Part shown: one piece after another, positions 8,462 through 17,278 of the stretch
Layout of the letters: each line of letters begins with the position of its first letter
Numbering within the stretch: the first letter of the stretch is position 1
Assembly: GCA_949840905.1 (NCBI GenBank)
Contig: CATKXW010000006.1
Coordinates: forward strand, 19,073-83,072
Direction of reading: 5' to 3'
DNA from: an uncultured Eggerthellaceae bacterium
GTDB lineage: Bacteria > Actinomycetota > Coriobacteriia > Coriobacteriales > Eggerthellaceae
DNA: 64,000 bases
Notes under the pieces: model-generated
What the model was told of the DNA's origin: nothing
The model's database searches: none
What the model saw: only the letters and a program-made list of their open reading frames with translations
Made by a program: the position numbers and the translations under genes

Positions 8462-8506
8462 CGAACTTGTGTTCGTTGATGAGGGTGGAGCGCGGTCGCT
8501 TATACT
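8462..8506 (+). promoter_or_regulatory. LexA-type box and promoter of priA
   Basis: CGAACTTGTGTTCG (8462-8475) has two perfect CGAAC/GTTCG half-sites with 4-base spacing. It overlaps or abuts a TTGATG (8476-8481) that could act as -35 for the TATACT at 8501-8506, although the 19-base spacing is long. The priA ATG lies only 9 bases after this -10, implying a leaderless or near-leaderless message. Confidence 0.65.
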
Positions 8507-8515
8507 AGAGGCATC

Positions 8516-10867
8516 ATGCTGCTCGCTTCGGTCATATTGGACATTCCTACCCAGGCGCTCGATGCGCCCTATGCTTATGCGGTCGATGACGGCACGACCG
8601 CCCAGGATGTCCACTGGGCAGAGGTGGGCTGTGCGGTGTTGGTGCCCTTCGGGCGTCGCCGCGCCATCGGGTTCATCGTGGCGCTGGAGGAATGCGAGCC
8701 GAGCTCGTTGCCCGAGGGGGTCGATCCGACGAAGCTGAAGACCATCGATCGGGTGGTCTCGAAGCCCTACTTCGATGAGGAGGGAGCTGCCTGCGCCCGC
8801 TATGTGGCCGAGCGCTACGTAGCGCCTCTTTCTGCGTGCGTGCGCCTGTTCACGCCGCCTGGCGGCGTGCCGCGGGTGGTGCAGGGCCGCAACGGCGGTT
8901 GGCGCTTGGAAGAGCCGGCCACCGCCGAGGTGGACGACCGCTGGGCGGTGCTAGGGCCTGCGGCCGATAGCTTCGAGCCGCGGAAGAACGCCGTGAAGCA
9001 GATCGCCGTTCTGGAGGCGTTGCGCAAGGGCGATCTGAGAGTGAGCGAGCTTTCCGTGGAGTTCGGATCGGTCTCTTCCACGTTGAAGGCGCTCGAAGAG
9101 AAGGGGGCCGTTCGCATCGAGCGGCGCCGTCGGATGCGCGGGGCGCCTGGCGCGTCCGGCCTGGCTGCCCCGGCGAGCTTCGCTGTCGGGCCGGGCGCGG
9201 TGGAGCTGACCGTGGGGCAGCGCGATGCGTTGGCGGCCATCGCGGCGGCTCGCGAGGCCGGGCGCGGCGACGTGGTGCTGGTGGATGGCGTGACCGGCTC
9301 GGGGAAGACGGAGGTGTACCTGCAGGCCATCGCCGCTGTGCTGGCCGAAGGGCGCTCGGCCATGGTGCTGGTGCCCGAGATATCCCTCACGCCCCAGACC
9401 GTCGCGCGCTTCCGGGGGCGGTTCGGAGATGCGGTGGCGGTCATGCACTCGCGCATGAGCACCGGCGAGCGCTACGACCAGTGGGACTTCATCCGCAGCG
9501 GTGCCGCTCGAGTGGTGGTGGGCGCCCGCAGCGCTCTGTTCACGCCGTTGGCGAACGTGGGGCTCATCGTGATAGACGAGGAGCACGAAGGCTCCTACAA
9601 GCAGGATAGCGCTCCGCGCTACCATGCGCGCGACGTGGCCGCTTGGATGATGGCTCGTTCGGGCGGCGTGCTGGTGCTGGGCTCGGCCACCCCTTCGGTG
9701 GAGACCCTGCACGCCTGCGCCACTCGCGAGGGGTGGCATCGCGTGGCGTTGCCCGAGCGGGCTAACGGCCGGCCGTTGCCGCAGGTGCACGTGATCGACA
9801 TGGCCAAGGAGTTCCACGCAGGTTCGCGCTCGATGTTCTCGGGCGCTCTGACGCGGGCCTTGGAAGAGGAGCTCGTGGCCGGCCATAAGGCGGTGCTGTT
9901 GCTGAACCAGCGCGGCTTCGCGAAGTTCCTGCTGTGCCGCGATTGCGGCTTCGTGCCTCAGTGCGAGCACTGCGCCACCTCCCTCACCTTCCACGAACAG
10001 GGCAATCGTCTGGTGTGCCACCATTGCGGCCATGATGAGCCTGCGCCGCCCACCTGCCCGGAGTGCGGAAGCCCCTATCTCAAGAAGTTCGGTGCCGGCA
10101 CCCAGCGGGTGGAAGCGGAGCTGCGCGCTCTGCTGGATGGCATGGGCTCGCTCGTGCGGGCGCGCGGGGAGGCGGGGCCGGTGCCCATCATCCGTATGGA
10201 TGCCGATACCACCAAGCGCAAGGGCGCTCACCAAGAGCTGCTGGAGCGCTTCGCCTCGGAGGAGGCCGCCGTGCTGCTGGGCACCCAGATGATCGCGAAG
10301 GGACTCGACTTCGATGATGTGACCCTGGTGGGGGTCATCAACGCCGATACCCAGCTGCATCTGCCCGACTATCGCGCCGCCGAGCGCACCTTCGCACTGG
10401 TGGAGCAGGTGGCGGGCCGTGCGGGCCGCGCCGAGCTGCCGGGACGGGTGATGGTGCAGACCTACGAGGCTCAGGCGCCCGCCATTCGCGCCGCGGCCGC
10501 CTACGATCGCGCCGCCTTCCTGAAAGAGGAGCTGCCCCAGCGCAAGGCGTTCGGCTATCCTCCCTATGTGCGCATGACGAACATCCTGCTGTGGGGCGCC
10601 GATGCCCAGGAGGTGCGCGAAGAGGCCGAGCGCGTTCATGACCAGCTGAAACAGTTGGTCTTCGAGCTGGCTGGCGATCGCTGGACGTTGTTCCCGGCGG
10701 CCCCCTGCGCCCTGAGCAAGCTGCGCAACACCTATCGCTACCATATCCTGCTGAAATGCCCGCCCGAAGATGATATGGCGGGGCGTTTGGCCGTGCTGTT
10801 CCGCGGCCGGAAGGCGCACCCGTCGGTGAACGTGGCTGTGGACGTGGATCCCACCGATCTGCTGTAG
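8516..10867 (+). CDS. priA: Primosomal replication restart helicase PriA
   Basis: A 3'-to-5' superfamily 2 helicase that reloads the replisome at stalled forks. The N-terminal DNA-binding region (residues 1-110) is followed by a winged-helix stretch and the helicase core with GVTGSGKT (258-265) and DEEH (354-357). A zinc-binding insert with paired cysteines (CRDCGFVPQCEHC, then CHHC and CPEC) follows near residue 475. The 783-residue length is normal. It is preceded by a LexA-type palindrome, which is unusual for this housekeeping gene. It is followed by about 110 bases and then plsX. Confidence 0.96.
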   Translation: MLLASVILDIPTQALDAPYAYAVDDGTTAQDVHWAEVGCAVLVPFGRRRAIGFIVALEECEPSSLPEGVDPTKLKTIDRVVSKPYFDEEGAACARYVAERYVAPLSACVRLFTPPGGVPRVVQGRNGGWRLEEPATAEVDDRWAVLGPAADSFEPRKNAVKQIAVLEALRKGDLRVSELSVEFGSVSSTLKALEEKGAVRIERRRRMRGAPGASGLAAPASFAVGPGAVELTVGQRDALAAIAAAREAGRGDVVLVDGVTGSGKTEVYLQAIAAVLAEGRSAMVLVPEISLTPQTVARFRGRFGDAVAVMHSRMSTGERYDQWDFIRSGAARVVVGARSALFTPLANVGLIVIDEEHEGSYKQDSAPRYHARDVAAWMMARSGGVLVLGSATPSVETLHACATREGWHRVALPERANGRPLPQVHVIDMAKEFHAGSRSMFSGALTRALEEELVAGHKAVLLLNQRGFAKFLLCRDCGFVPQCEHCATSLTFHEQGNRLVCHHCGHDEPAPPTCPECGSPYLKKFGAGTQRVEAELRALLDGMGSLVRARGEAGPVPIIRMDADTTKRKGAHQELLERFASEEAAVLLGTQMIAKGLDFDDVTLVGVINADTQLHLPDYRAAERTFALVEQVAGRAGRAELPGRVMVQTYEAQAPAIRAAAAYDRAAFLKEELPQRKAFGYPPYVRMTNILLWGADAQEVREEAERVHDQLKQLVFELAGDRWTLFPAAPCALSKLRNTYRYHILLKCPPEDDMAGRLAVLFRGRKAHPSVNVAVDVDPTDLL

Positions 10868-10976
10868 CCGCTCAGCGCCTCTGCCAGGGGCGGTCTTCAC
10901 GGAAGAAAATGGCGAGGGACAGCGCGGAAGAGGAGCTGTTGGGGTATCCTATATCTTCATGCAAAAGGAGACCTCT

Positions 10977-11969
10977 ATGACAGATTCCGAACCTGTGATC
11001 ATAGCTGTGGACGCGCTGGGCGGCGACGACGCACCGGAGGTGGTGCTCGACGGTCTAGCCAGCGCCCTTGCCGCTGATGAGCAGCTGAACGTGGTGCTGT
11101 GCGGGCCAGCTGACGTGGTCGAGCCCTTCGCGGAAGCCCACGAGCGCGCGATCGCGCACCCCACCACCCAGTTCATCGCTATGGACGAGCATCCGGCGGA
11201 AGCGGTGCGCGCCAAGAAGGACTCGTCGTTGGTGGTGGGCTGCCGTCTGGTGAAGGAGGGCGCGGCCCAAGGGTTCTTCTCGGCAGGATCGACGGGTGCA
11301 TGCTTGGCAGCCGCCACGCTGGTGATGGGGCGCATCAAGGGCGTGAAGCGTCCGTGTTTGGGTCAGGTGCTGCCTTCCTATGGCAAGCCGACGCTGCTGT
11401 TGGACGTGGGGGCCAACGCCGACTGCAAGCCGGAGTATCTCGTGCAGTTCGCCCAGATGGGCTCTGTGTACGCCGAGCGCATCCTCGGGGTGGACGCTCC
11501 GTCGGTGGCGCTGCTGAACATCGGCGAAGAGGAGACCAAGGGTTCCTCGGCTGCTCTGGCGGCCCACCAGCTTCTGAGCGAGAAGGTACCGCGGTTCGCG
11601 GGCAACTGCGAAGGTGGCGATATCATGAACGCTGCGTTCGACGTGGTGGTGACCGACGGGTTCACCGGCAACGTGTGCTTGAAGACCATCGAGGGCACGG
11701 CGAAGGCCCTGTTCCGCTATGTGAAGGATGCTCTCATGGGCAGCACCAAGTCCAAGCTGGGGGCGCTGTTGGTGAAGGATAGCCTCGGTGCGCTCAAGGG
11801 CGAGCTGAGCCCCGATGCCTATGGTGGCGCACCGCTGTTGGGCGTAGCGGGGGCGTGCGTGGTAGGTCACGGGTCGAGCAATGCGCGTGCCATCTGCAAC
11901 GGCATCCTGTTCACAGCCAAGACCGTGCGCGCGAAGGTGGATGCGGCCATCGCGGAGGTGGTGGCATGA
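10977..11969 (+). CDS. plsX: Phosphate acyltransferase PlsX
   Basis: Converts acyl-ACP to acyl-phosphate for phospholipid synthesis. The N-terminus IIAVDALGGDDAPEVVLDG is the family's hallmark, and GSTGACLAA, LLDVGAN and the C-terminal GHGSSNARAI regions are intact. The ATG at 10977 is chosen because AAAGGAG lies 6 bases upstream and gives the usual 330 residues. A nearer-promoter ATG at 10959 would place that site inside the coding region. The last codon overlaps the rnc start (ATGA). The acpP gene that often sits between plsX and rnc is absent here. Confidence 0.95.
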   Translation: MTDSEPVIIAVDALGGDDAPEVVLDGLASALAADEQLNVVLCGPADVVEPFAEAHERAIAHPTTQFIAMDEHPAEAVRAKKDSSLVVGCRLVKEGAAQGFFSAGSTGACLAAATLVMGRIKGVKRPCLGQVLPSYGKPTLLLDVGANADCKPEYLVQFAQMGSVYAERILGVDAPSVALLNIGEEETKGSSAALAAHQLLSEKVPRFAGNCEGGDIMNAAFDVVVTDGFTGNVCLKTIEGTAKALFRYVKDALMGSTKSKLGALLVKDSLGALKGELSPDAYGGAPLLGVAGACVVGHGSSNARAICNGILFTAKTVRAKVDAAIAEVVA

Positions 11970-12850
11970 GCAACGCCATGAACCTGACCCAAGAGCAGGC
12001 CGAGAAGCTGCAGGCGGCCGAGGCGATCATCGAGCATCACTTCGGCCGACCGCAGCTCATCCTATCGGCCATCACCCATCCTTCCGCCACCGAGGGCAAA
12101 TCGGTGAAGTACTCCTATGAGCGGTTGGAGTTCTTGGGCGACTCGGTGCTGGGCACCATCGTTGCTGGCGAGGCGTTCCACCGCTTCGCCGACCTCGACG
12201 AGGGCGGCCTGACGCGCATCAAGGTGGCCCTGGTGTCGGGTACCAGCCTGTCGGACGTGGCCGCACAGCTGGGCTTCGCTGATGTGATCGTGTTCGGCTC
12301 CTCGGAGACGGGCACGGGCAAGCGCGGCCTGCATTCGGCGCTGGAGAACGTGTACGAGGCCGTGGTGGCGGCTCTCTATCTCGACGCCGGCATGGACGCC
12401 GCCCGCACCTTCGTGGAGCGCACCCTCATCCCGCGCATGAGCATCGCCATGGCCCATGAGCCGGAGAACCCCAAGAGCGCGCTGCAGGAGAAGCTGCAGG
12501 AAGACGGCATCACGCCCACCTACAAGCTGGTGGAGACTCAAGGGCCCCCGCACGACCGCACCTTCGTCGCTCAGGTCTACGCCGGCGAGAAGGGTCTGGC
12601 CCGCGGCATCGGGCGCACGAAGAAGGAGGCCGAGAGCCAGGCGGCGAAGTCCACCTTGGAGCGTTTGGGAGACTTCTTCGGCGGCTTCATGCCCGATAAG
12701 GAGAAGCAGGCCGCGAAGAAGGAGGCCAAGCGCGAGCGCGAAGAGGCCGCCCGTCGCGTGAAGGAGGAGCGTCGCGCCGAGAACGAGCAGCGGCGCAACG
12801 AGAAGAAACAGGAACGTTTGCAAGAGAAGAAGCGGAAACAGGACGCTTAG
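11966..12850 (+). CDS. rnc: Ribonuclease III with a basic C-terminal tail
   Basis: Cleaves double-stranded RNA in rRNA processing and decay. The first signature ERLEFLGDSVLG is intact. In the second metal-binding signature the usual Asp (E. coli Asp114) is replaced by Asn in ENVYEAVVAALYLD, while the essential Glu remains. A double-stranded RNA-binding domain (ALQEKLQEDGITPTYKL onward) follows. It ends in about 60 residues of Lys/Arg/Glu-rich coiled-coil-like tail not present in E. coli. Total length is 294 residues from an ATG overlapping the plsX stop. smc starts on the very next base after the rnc stop. Confidence 0.95.
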   Translation: MSNAMNLTQEQAEKLQAAEAIIEHHFGRPQLILSAITHPSATEGKSVKYSYERLEFLGDSVLGTIVAGEAFHRFADLDEGGLTRIKVALVSGTSLSDVAAQLGFADVIVFGSSETGTGKRGLHSALENVYEAVVAALYLDAGMDAARTFVERTLIPRMSIAMAHEPENPKSALQEKLQEDGITPTYKLVETQGPPHDRTFVAQVYAGEKGLARGIGRTKKEAESQAAKSTLERLGDFFGGFMPDKEKQAAKKEAKREREEAARRVKEERRAENEQRRNEKKQERLQEKKRKQDA

Positions 12851-15800
12851 ATGTATTTGAAATCGCTGGTGCTGAAGGGCTTCAAGTCCTTCGCCGACCG
12901 CAGCGTGCTCACGCTGGAACCGGGCATCACGGCCATCGTGGGGCCGAACGGCTCGGGAAAATCGAACATATCCGACGCGGTGCTGTGGGTGCTGGGCGAG
13001 CGCAACGCCAAGCATCTGCGCGGCCAGGCCATGGAAGACGTCATCTTCGCGGGCTCTTCGGCGCGCAAGGCCACCGGCGTGGCTGAAGTGGACCTCGTGC
13101 TCGACAACTCCGACGGTACGCTGCCGGTGGACTACGACGAGGTGGTCATCACCCGGCGCATGTACCGCTCGGGCGAGAGCGAGTACCTGATCAACGGCAC
13201 GGTGGCCCGGCGCATCGACGTGCTGGACATCCTGCATGATTCGGGGCTGGGCACGGGCACCCATTCCATCATCAGCCAAGGGTCCCTCGATTCCATCCTG
13301 CGATCGAAGCCGGAGGATCGCCGTGCGCTGATCGAGGAAGCGGCTGGTGTGCTGAAGCACAAGCAGCGCAAGGCGAAGAGCGAGCGGAAGCTGGCCTCGA
13401 TGGACCAGCATCTGGCTCGTGCTCGCGATGTGGTGAACGAGGTGGGCCGGCAGCTGGGCCCTTTGGAGCGCAAGGCGAAGAAGGCGCGCACCTATCAAGA
13501 GCTGTCGGTGCAGCTGGCAGAAGTGCAGCTGCAGCTGGCCGTGGACGATCTGCGCAAGCTGCAGGCTCGCTGGGATGAGGTGCAGCAGCGCGAACGGACG
13601 CTGACGGCGACGGCCGAGGCCCAGCGCGCGGCCATCGAGGCTGCCGAGGCGGTCATCGAAGAGCTGCAAGAGCAGATACGCTCGCGTTCGGTGGACGCGG
13701 GCGAGCTGACGCGGCAGCATCGAGCCGCTGCGAGCGCGGTGGAGCATCTGGATTCCACGGTGATGGTGATGCGCGAGCGCAAGCGCGCGGCCACCTCCCG
13801 CGCTGCTGAGATAGAGCTGGAGATGGAAGGCGCACGGGCGAAGGAGGCTTCCGCGGCGGCCGAGCTGGCCCAAGCGGAGCTGACGTTGGCCGAGGTGCAG
13901 GCCGAGCATAACGAGGCGCGGCTTGCGGTGGAGCGGTTGGAGGCGGCTCGCGGGCAAGCCGAGCAGGCTCGTACTGAGAGCGAGAACCGTCTGGTGGCGC
14001 TGGGTCGCGAGGTGCGCGAGCTGGAAGCGCGGCTGGATACGGCGCGCAAGAAGCACGACGAGACGAAGGAAGCCCTGGCCAACGGATTGGCTCATATCCA
14101 AGTGGTGGAAGCTCGTTCGACCGAGCTGGCATCGCAGGTGGAAGCTCTGCGCACCGAGAGCGATGGTGCGCAGGCGCAGGCCGATGAGGCTCAGAGCGCT
14201 CTGGTGGCGCTCACCGAAGAGGAGAGCGGTGCTCGCCGCGCCCTCGATGGCTGCGTGGGCGCTCGCGATGAGGCGCGCCAGGCGCTGGACGAGGCTCGTG
14301 CTCGCGTCCATGGCTTGCAAGCGCAGATAGATGCGCTAGTGGAAGTGGAGCATGCGAACGCCGTGGCGGCTGGGCCGGCGCGGGCGTGGCTGTCGGAGCA
14401 TGCCGAGGAGCTGTCCGGTGCGTTAGAGCCGCTCACCCATGCGGTGCGCGCCCATGAGGGCTACGGTGGCCTGGTAGAGATGCTGCTGGGCGCCGATGTG
14501 GCCACGTTGCTGGTGGATGATGCCGCCAGCGTCGAGGCCGTGGCCCGCGCCCTGCAGGAAGAGGACCAACAAGGCGCTGTGTCGTTGCTGCTGCGCCGAG
14601 ACGGCAGGGGGAGCGCTGACGATGCGCTCGCTTCCGCGGCCGCTGCCGTCCCTGGCGTGCGCCTGATCGACGAGGTAGAGTTCCCCGAAGCTGACGGCCG
14701 TGCCGTGCGGGCGCTGCTGGGGGACGTGGTGGTGTGCGAGTCGCTGGAAGCGGCTCTGGCGGCCCATGGCCGCGATACCGCGGGCTTGCGCTTCGTCTCC
14801 CGCGATGGTGCCATCGTGTGGCCCGAGGGCAAGGTGACCGTGGGGTCGGCCGTCGCCGATGAAGAACAGGGCGCCTTGGCGCGCGCTCGCCATCTCGACG
14901 AGCTGCGTGACCAGCTCGAACAGGCCCAGAAGGTCGTGGAGGAGGCCACTGCTTGCGCTGAAGCGCAGGAAGAGGCTCTGCGCAAGGCCCAGGCAGCCAG
15001 CTTGGAGCTCAGCCAGCGCTTGGCGAACCAGCGCGGTCTTTCCCAGGCGGCCCAGGCCCATGCGGCTTCGGCGGTGCAGAAGCTCGCCGCGGCAGAGACG
15101 GAGCTCGGGCGCGTGCAGCAGCAGCGCATCGAGGCCGAGGCCACCATCGCCGATGCTCGCCCCACCGTGGCCCGCTACGAGCAGGAGATAGAGGAATGCT
15201 CTCGTGGGCTGGAGGCAACCAAAGAGCAGCAGGTCGCGGTGCAGAAGGAGGCAGCTCCCTTGCGCGAGCAGGTGCAGGCGGCCGTCAACGAGCTATCCCA
15301 GGCGAAGGTGCGCATGGCGTCTTTGGCCGAGCGCGATACCTATACGTCCCGTTTGCGCGATGCGCGCAGCCACGAGCTCGATTCGCTGCATCAGCAGCTG
15401 GAGGGCGCTGCCGAGCAGCTTCAGAAGAAGCGGGTGGGAGCCAAGCGGCTCGAGCCGCTGTTCGCCCTGTTCGACGAGCTCTCTGCGGCCGCTCGCGCGG
15501 TAGTGCGCCGTCTTGAGGAAGGCGTGGCCGATGCTCAGGATTCTTCGAGCGGGCTGCACGCCCAAGAGACCGAGGCTCGCAACCGCGTCCGCGAAGCGCG
15601 AACGAGCTTCGATGCCACCAACGAGAAGCTCAGCGCCGTGCGCGTGGATAAGGGGCGGCTGGAATTGCAGGTAGAGGGTGCCATCGCCACCATCACCGAG
15701 GAATGCGACACTCCGCTCGACCATGCGCTCGAGCTGCCGCCTTTGGAGGACCGGCCCGAGGCGGAGGATGTCTCGTTCAAGCTGACCCGGCGCATCGCGA

Positions 15801-16417
15801 ACCTGGGCACCATCAATCCTGACGCCGCTGCCGAATACGATGAGCTGAAGGAGCGCTACGATTATCTGTCCGGCCAGCTGAGCGACTTGGATACCGCCCG
15901 TCGCTCCCTTGGCAAGATCGATCGCATCATCGACGTTCGCATGAAGGAGGACTTCGCGCGCACCTACGAAGAGGTGAACGAGAACTTCCAAGAGATATTC
16001 GCCATGCTGTTCCCGGGCGGCAACGCCCATCTTTCACTGGTGGACCCCGAGGATATGGAGAACACCGGCGTGGAGGTGAACGCTCAGCCGGCCGGCAAGC
16101 GCATCGCCAAGATGATGCTGATGTCCGGCGGTGAGAAGTCGCTGACAGCCTTGGCGCTGTTGTTCGCGGTGTACCGCACGCGCTCGACGCCGTTCTACAT
16201 CCTCGACGAGGTGGAAGCTGCGCTCGACGACACGAACCTGCGTCGTCTGATCGCCTATATCAACGAGCTGCGCGACACCACCCAGCTCCTCATGATCACC
16301 CACCAGCGCCGTACCATGGAAACGGCCGACGTCCTGTTCGGCGTGTCGATGCAGGGCGACGGCGTGACCAAGGTCATCAGCCAAAAACTGGAGAAGGCCC
16401 TCCGCTACGCAGAGTAG
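12851..16417 (+). CDS. smc: Chromosome segregation ATPase SMC
   Basis: Organises and segregates the chromosome with ScpA/ScpB. The P-loop GPNGSGKSN lies at residues 31-39, followed by long coiled coils rich in Ala, Glu, Arg and Gln. The hinge domain is around residues 510-660 (HEGYGGLVEMLLGADV begins it) and a second coiled coil follows. The C-terminal ATPase half carries LMSGGEKSLTALALLFA and the Walker B stretch FYILDEVEAALDD. The 1188-residue length is standard. It starts directly after the rnc stop, so plsX-rnc-smc form one operon. Confidence 0.97.
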   Translation: MYLKSLVLKGFKSFADRSVLTLEPGITAIVGPNGSGKSNISDAVLWVLGERNAKHLRGQAMEDVIFAGSSARKATGVAEVDLVLDNSDGTLPVDYDEVVITRRMYRSGESEYLINGTVARRIDVLDILHDSGLGTGTHSIISQGSLDSILRSKPEDRRALIEEAAGVLKHKQRKAKSERKLASMDQHLARARDVVNEVGRQLGPLERKAKKARTYQELSVQLAEVQLQLAVDDLRKLQARWDEVQQRERTLTATAEAQRAAIEAAEAVIEELQEQIRSRSVDAGELTRQHRAAASAVEHLDSTVMVMRERKRAATSRAAEIELEMEGARAKEASAAAELAQAELTLAEVQAEHNEARLAVERLEAARGQAEQARTESENRLVALGREVRELEARLDTARKKHDETKEALANGLAHIQVVEARSTELASQVEALRTESDGAQAQADEAQSALVALTEEESGARRALDGCVGARDEARQALDEARARVHGLQAQIDALVEVEHANAVAAGPARAWLSEHAEELSGALEPLTHAVRAHEGYGGLVEMLLGADVATLLVDDAASVEAVARALQEEDQQGAVSLLLRRDGRGSADDALASAAAAVPGVRLIDEVEFPEADGRAVRALLGDVVVCESLEAALAAHGRDTAGLRFVSRDGAIVWPEGKVTVGSAVADEEQGALARARHLDELRDQLEQAQKVVEEATACAEAQEEALRKAQAASLELSQRLANQRGLSQAAQAHAASAVQKLAAAETELGRVQQQRIEAEATIADARPTVARYEQEIEECSRGLEATKEQQVAVQKEAAPLREQVQAAVNELSQAKVRMASLAERDTYTSRLRDARSHELDSLHQQLEGAAEQLQKKRVGAKRLEPLFALFDELSAAARAVVRRLEEGVADAQDSSSGLHAQETEARNRVREARTSFDATNEKLSAVRVDKGRLELQVEGAIATITEECDTPLDHALELPPLEDRPEAEDVSFKLTRRIANLGTINPDAAAEYDELKERYDYLSGQLSDLDTARRSLGKIDRIIDVRMKEDFARTYEEVNENFQEIFAMLFPGGNAHLSLVDPEDMENTGVEVNAQPAGKRIAKMMLMSGGEKSLTALALLFAVYRTRSTPFYILDEVEAALDDTNLRRLIAYINELRDTTQLLMITHQRRTMETADVLFGVSMQGDGVTKVISQKLEKALRYAE

Positions 16418-16445
16418 CCCGCGCCCTTCCTGTTGATCCGTCAGC

Positions 16446-16473
16446 GCCCCCTCTCTCTTCGGAGAGAGGGGGC
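16446..16473. terminator. Hairpin after smc
   Basis: A perfect 12-bp stem closed by a TTCG tetraloop (16446-16457 with 16462-16473). It lies between smc and the convergent fumarase gene. It lacks a T-tract, so it may protect 3' ends or terminate both ways. Its CCCCCTCTC arm resembles the terminator after the cold-shock gene at 46809. Confidence 0.6.
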
Positions 16474-16561
16474 TGTGCCGTTCGGAACGTGTTGGCTTCT
16501 GCGGGAACGTAGGCGCTCCCCGTTTCGAAGCGAAGAGAGAGAGGCTCCTCTCGTCCCTTCT

Positions 16562-17278
16562 TCAGCGTTCGTAGATGCTGGGGGTGTTCGGGTGGGCGTC
16601 GAGGGCTACGAAGGCGGGGAAGTCTTTCAGGGTGAGGCGACGCAGAGCTTCGGTGCCGAGGTCTTCCCAGGCGACCAGCGTGCTCTCGGTGACGGACTTC
16701 GCCAGCAGAGCGGCGACGCCGCCGACGGTGCAGAAATAGACGCTTCCCGTGCGCTCGCAGGCTTCCCGTACAGCTTGGGAGCGCTCGCCTTTGCCGATGC
16801 AGGCTACGATGCCGGCTTCCATGAGCGCGGGAGCGGCGAAGTCCATGCGGCTGGCGGTGGTGGGGCCGACCGAGCCTAAGGGGCGCCCGGCTGCGCTGGG
16901 GGTGGGGCCGGCGTAGAAGAGCGTAGCGCCTTCCAGGTCGAAGGGCAGATGGCCCGTTTCGCGCAGATGTTCGAGGGCGCGCTCGTGACCGGCGTCTCGC
17001 ATGGTGTACACCGGCCCGTTCAGGCGCACCTCGTCGCCGACGTTCAAAGAGGCCAGGGCTTCGCGGCTCAAGGGCAGCGTGAGGGAGATGGGCTCGGTCA
17101 TCGTGGTCGCTCGCTTTCGTTTCTCCAGTTTGGGGTGGCAGGCCCACAGCACCTCGTCGCGATAGATGAAGTGGACGTGGCCGAGGCAGAGGGGCGTGCA
17201 GGTGGTGCAGCGCACCGCCTCGAAGTCGAGGGATGCGAACTCCTCATCGGTGAGCTGGCGGATCGCAGCCGGGCTCAT
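16562..17278 (-). CDS. Class I fumarase beta subunit with Cys-rich N-terminal extension
   Basis: The small subunit of a two-part iron-sulfur fumarate hydratase (or tartrate dehydratase-like enzyme). The canonical beta domain begins at residue 60 (MTEPISLTLPLSREAL) and includes GPTPSAAGRPLGSVGPTTASRMD and IGKGERSQAVREAC. The frame is open back to an ATG at 17278 that overlaps the alpha-subunit stop as ATGA, and no good ribosome site precedes the Met at 17101. I therefore accept a 59-residue extension holding Cys24, Cys27, Cys31, Cys47 and several His. Such an extension is not usual for this subunit and looks like a small metal-binding module. If the inner start is used, the product is 179 residues. 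Confidence 0.85.
   Translation of the reverse strand: MSPAAIRQLTDEEFASLDFEAVRCTTCTPLCLGHVHFIYRDEVLWACHPKLEKRKRATTMTEPISLTLPLSREALASLNVGDEVRLNGPVYTMRDAGHERALEHLRETGHLPFDLEGATLFYAGPTPSAAGRPLGSVGPTTASRMDFAAPALMEAGIVACIGKGERSQAVREACERTGSVYFCTVGGVAALLAKSVTESTLVAWEDLGTEALRRLTLKDFPAFVALDAHPNTPSIYER

Noticed and set aside
12062..14320. Minus-strand open frame of 752 codons opposite rnc and smc
   Set aside because: Same antisense composition effect; the plus-strand genes carry unmistakable motifs.
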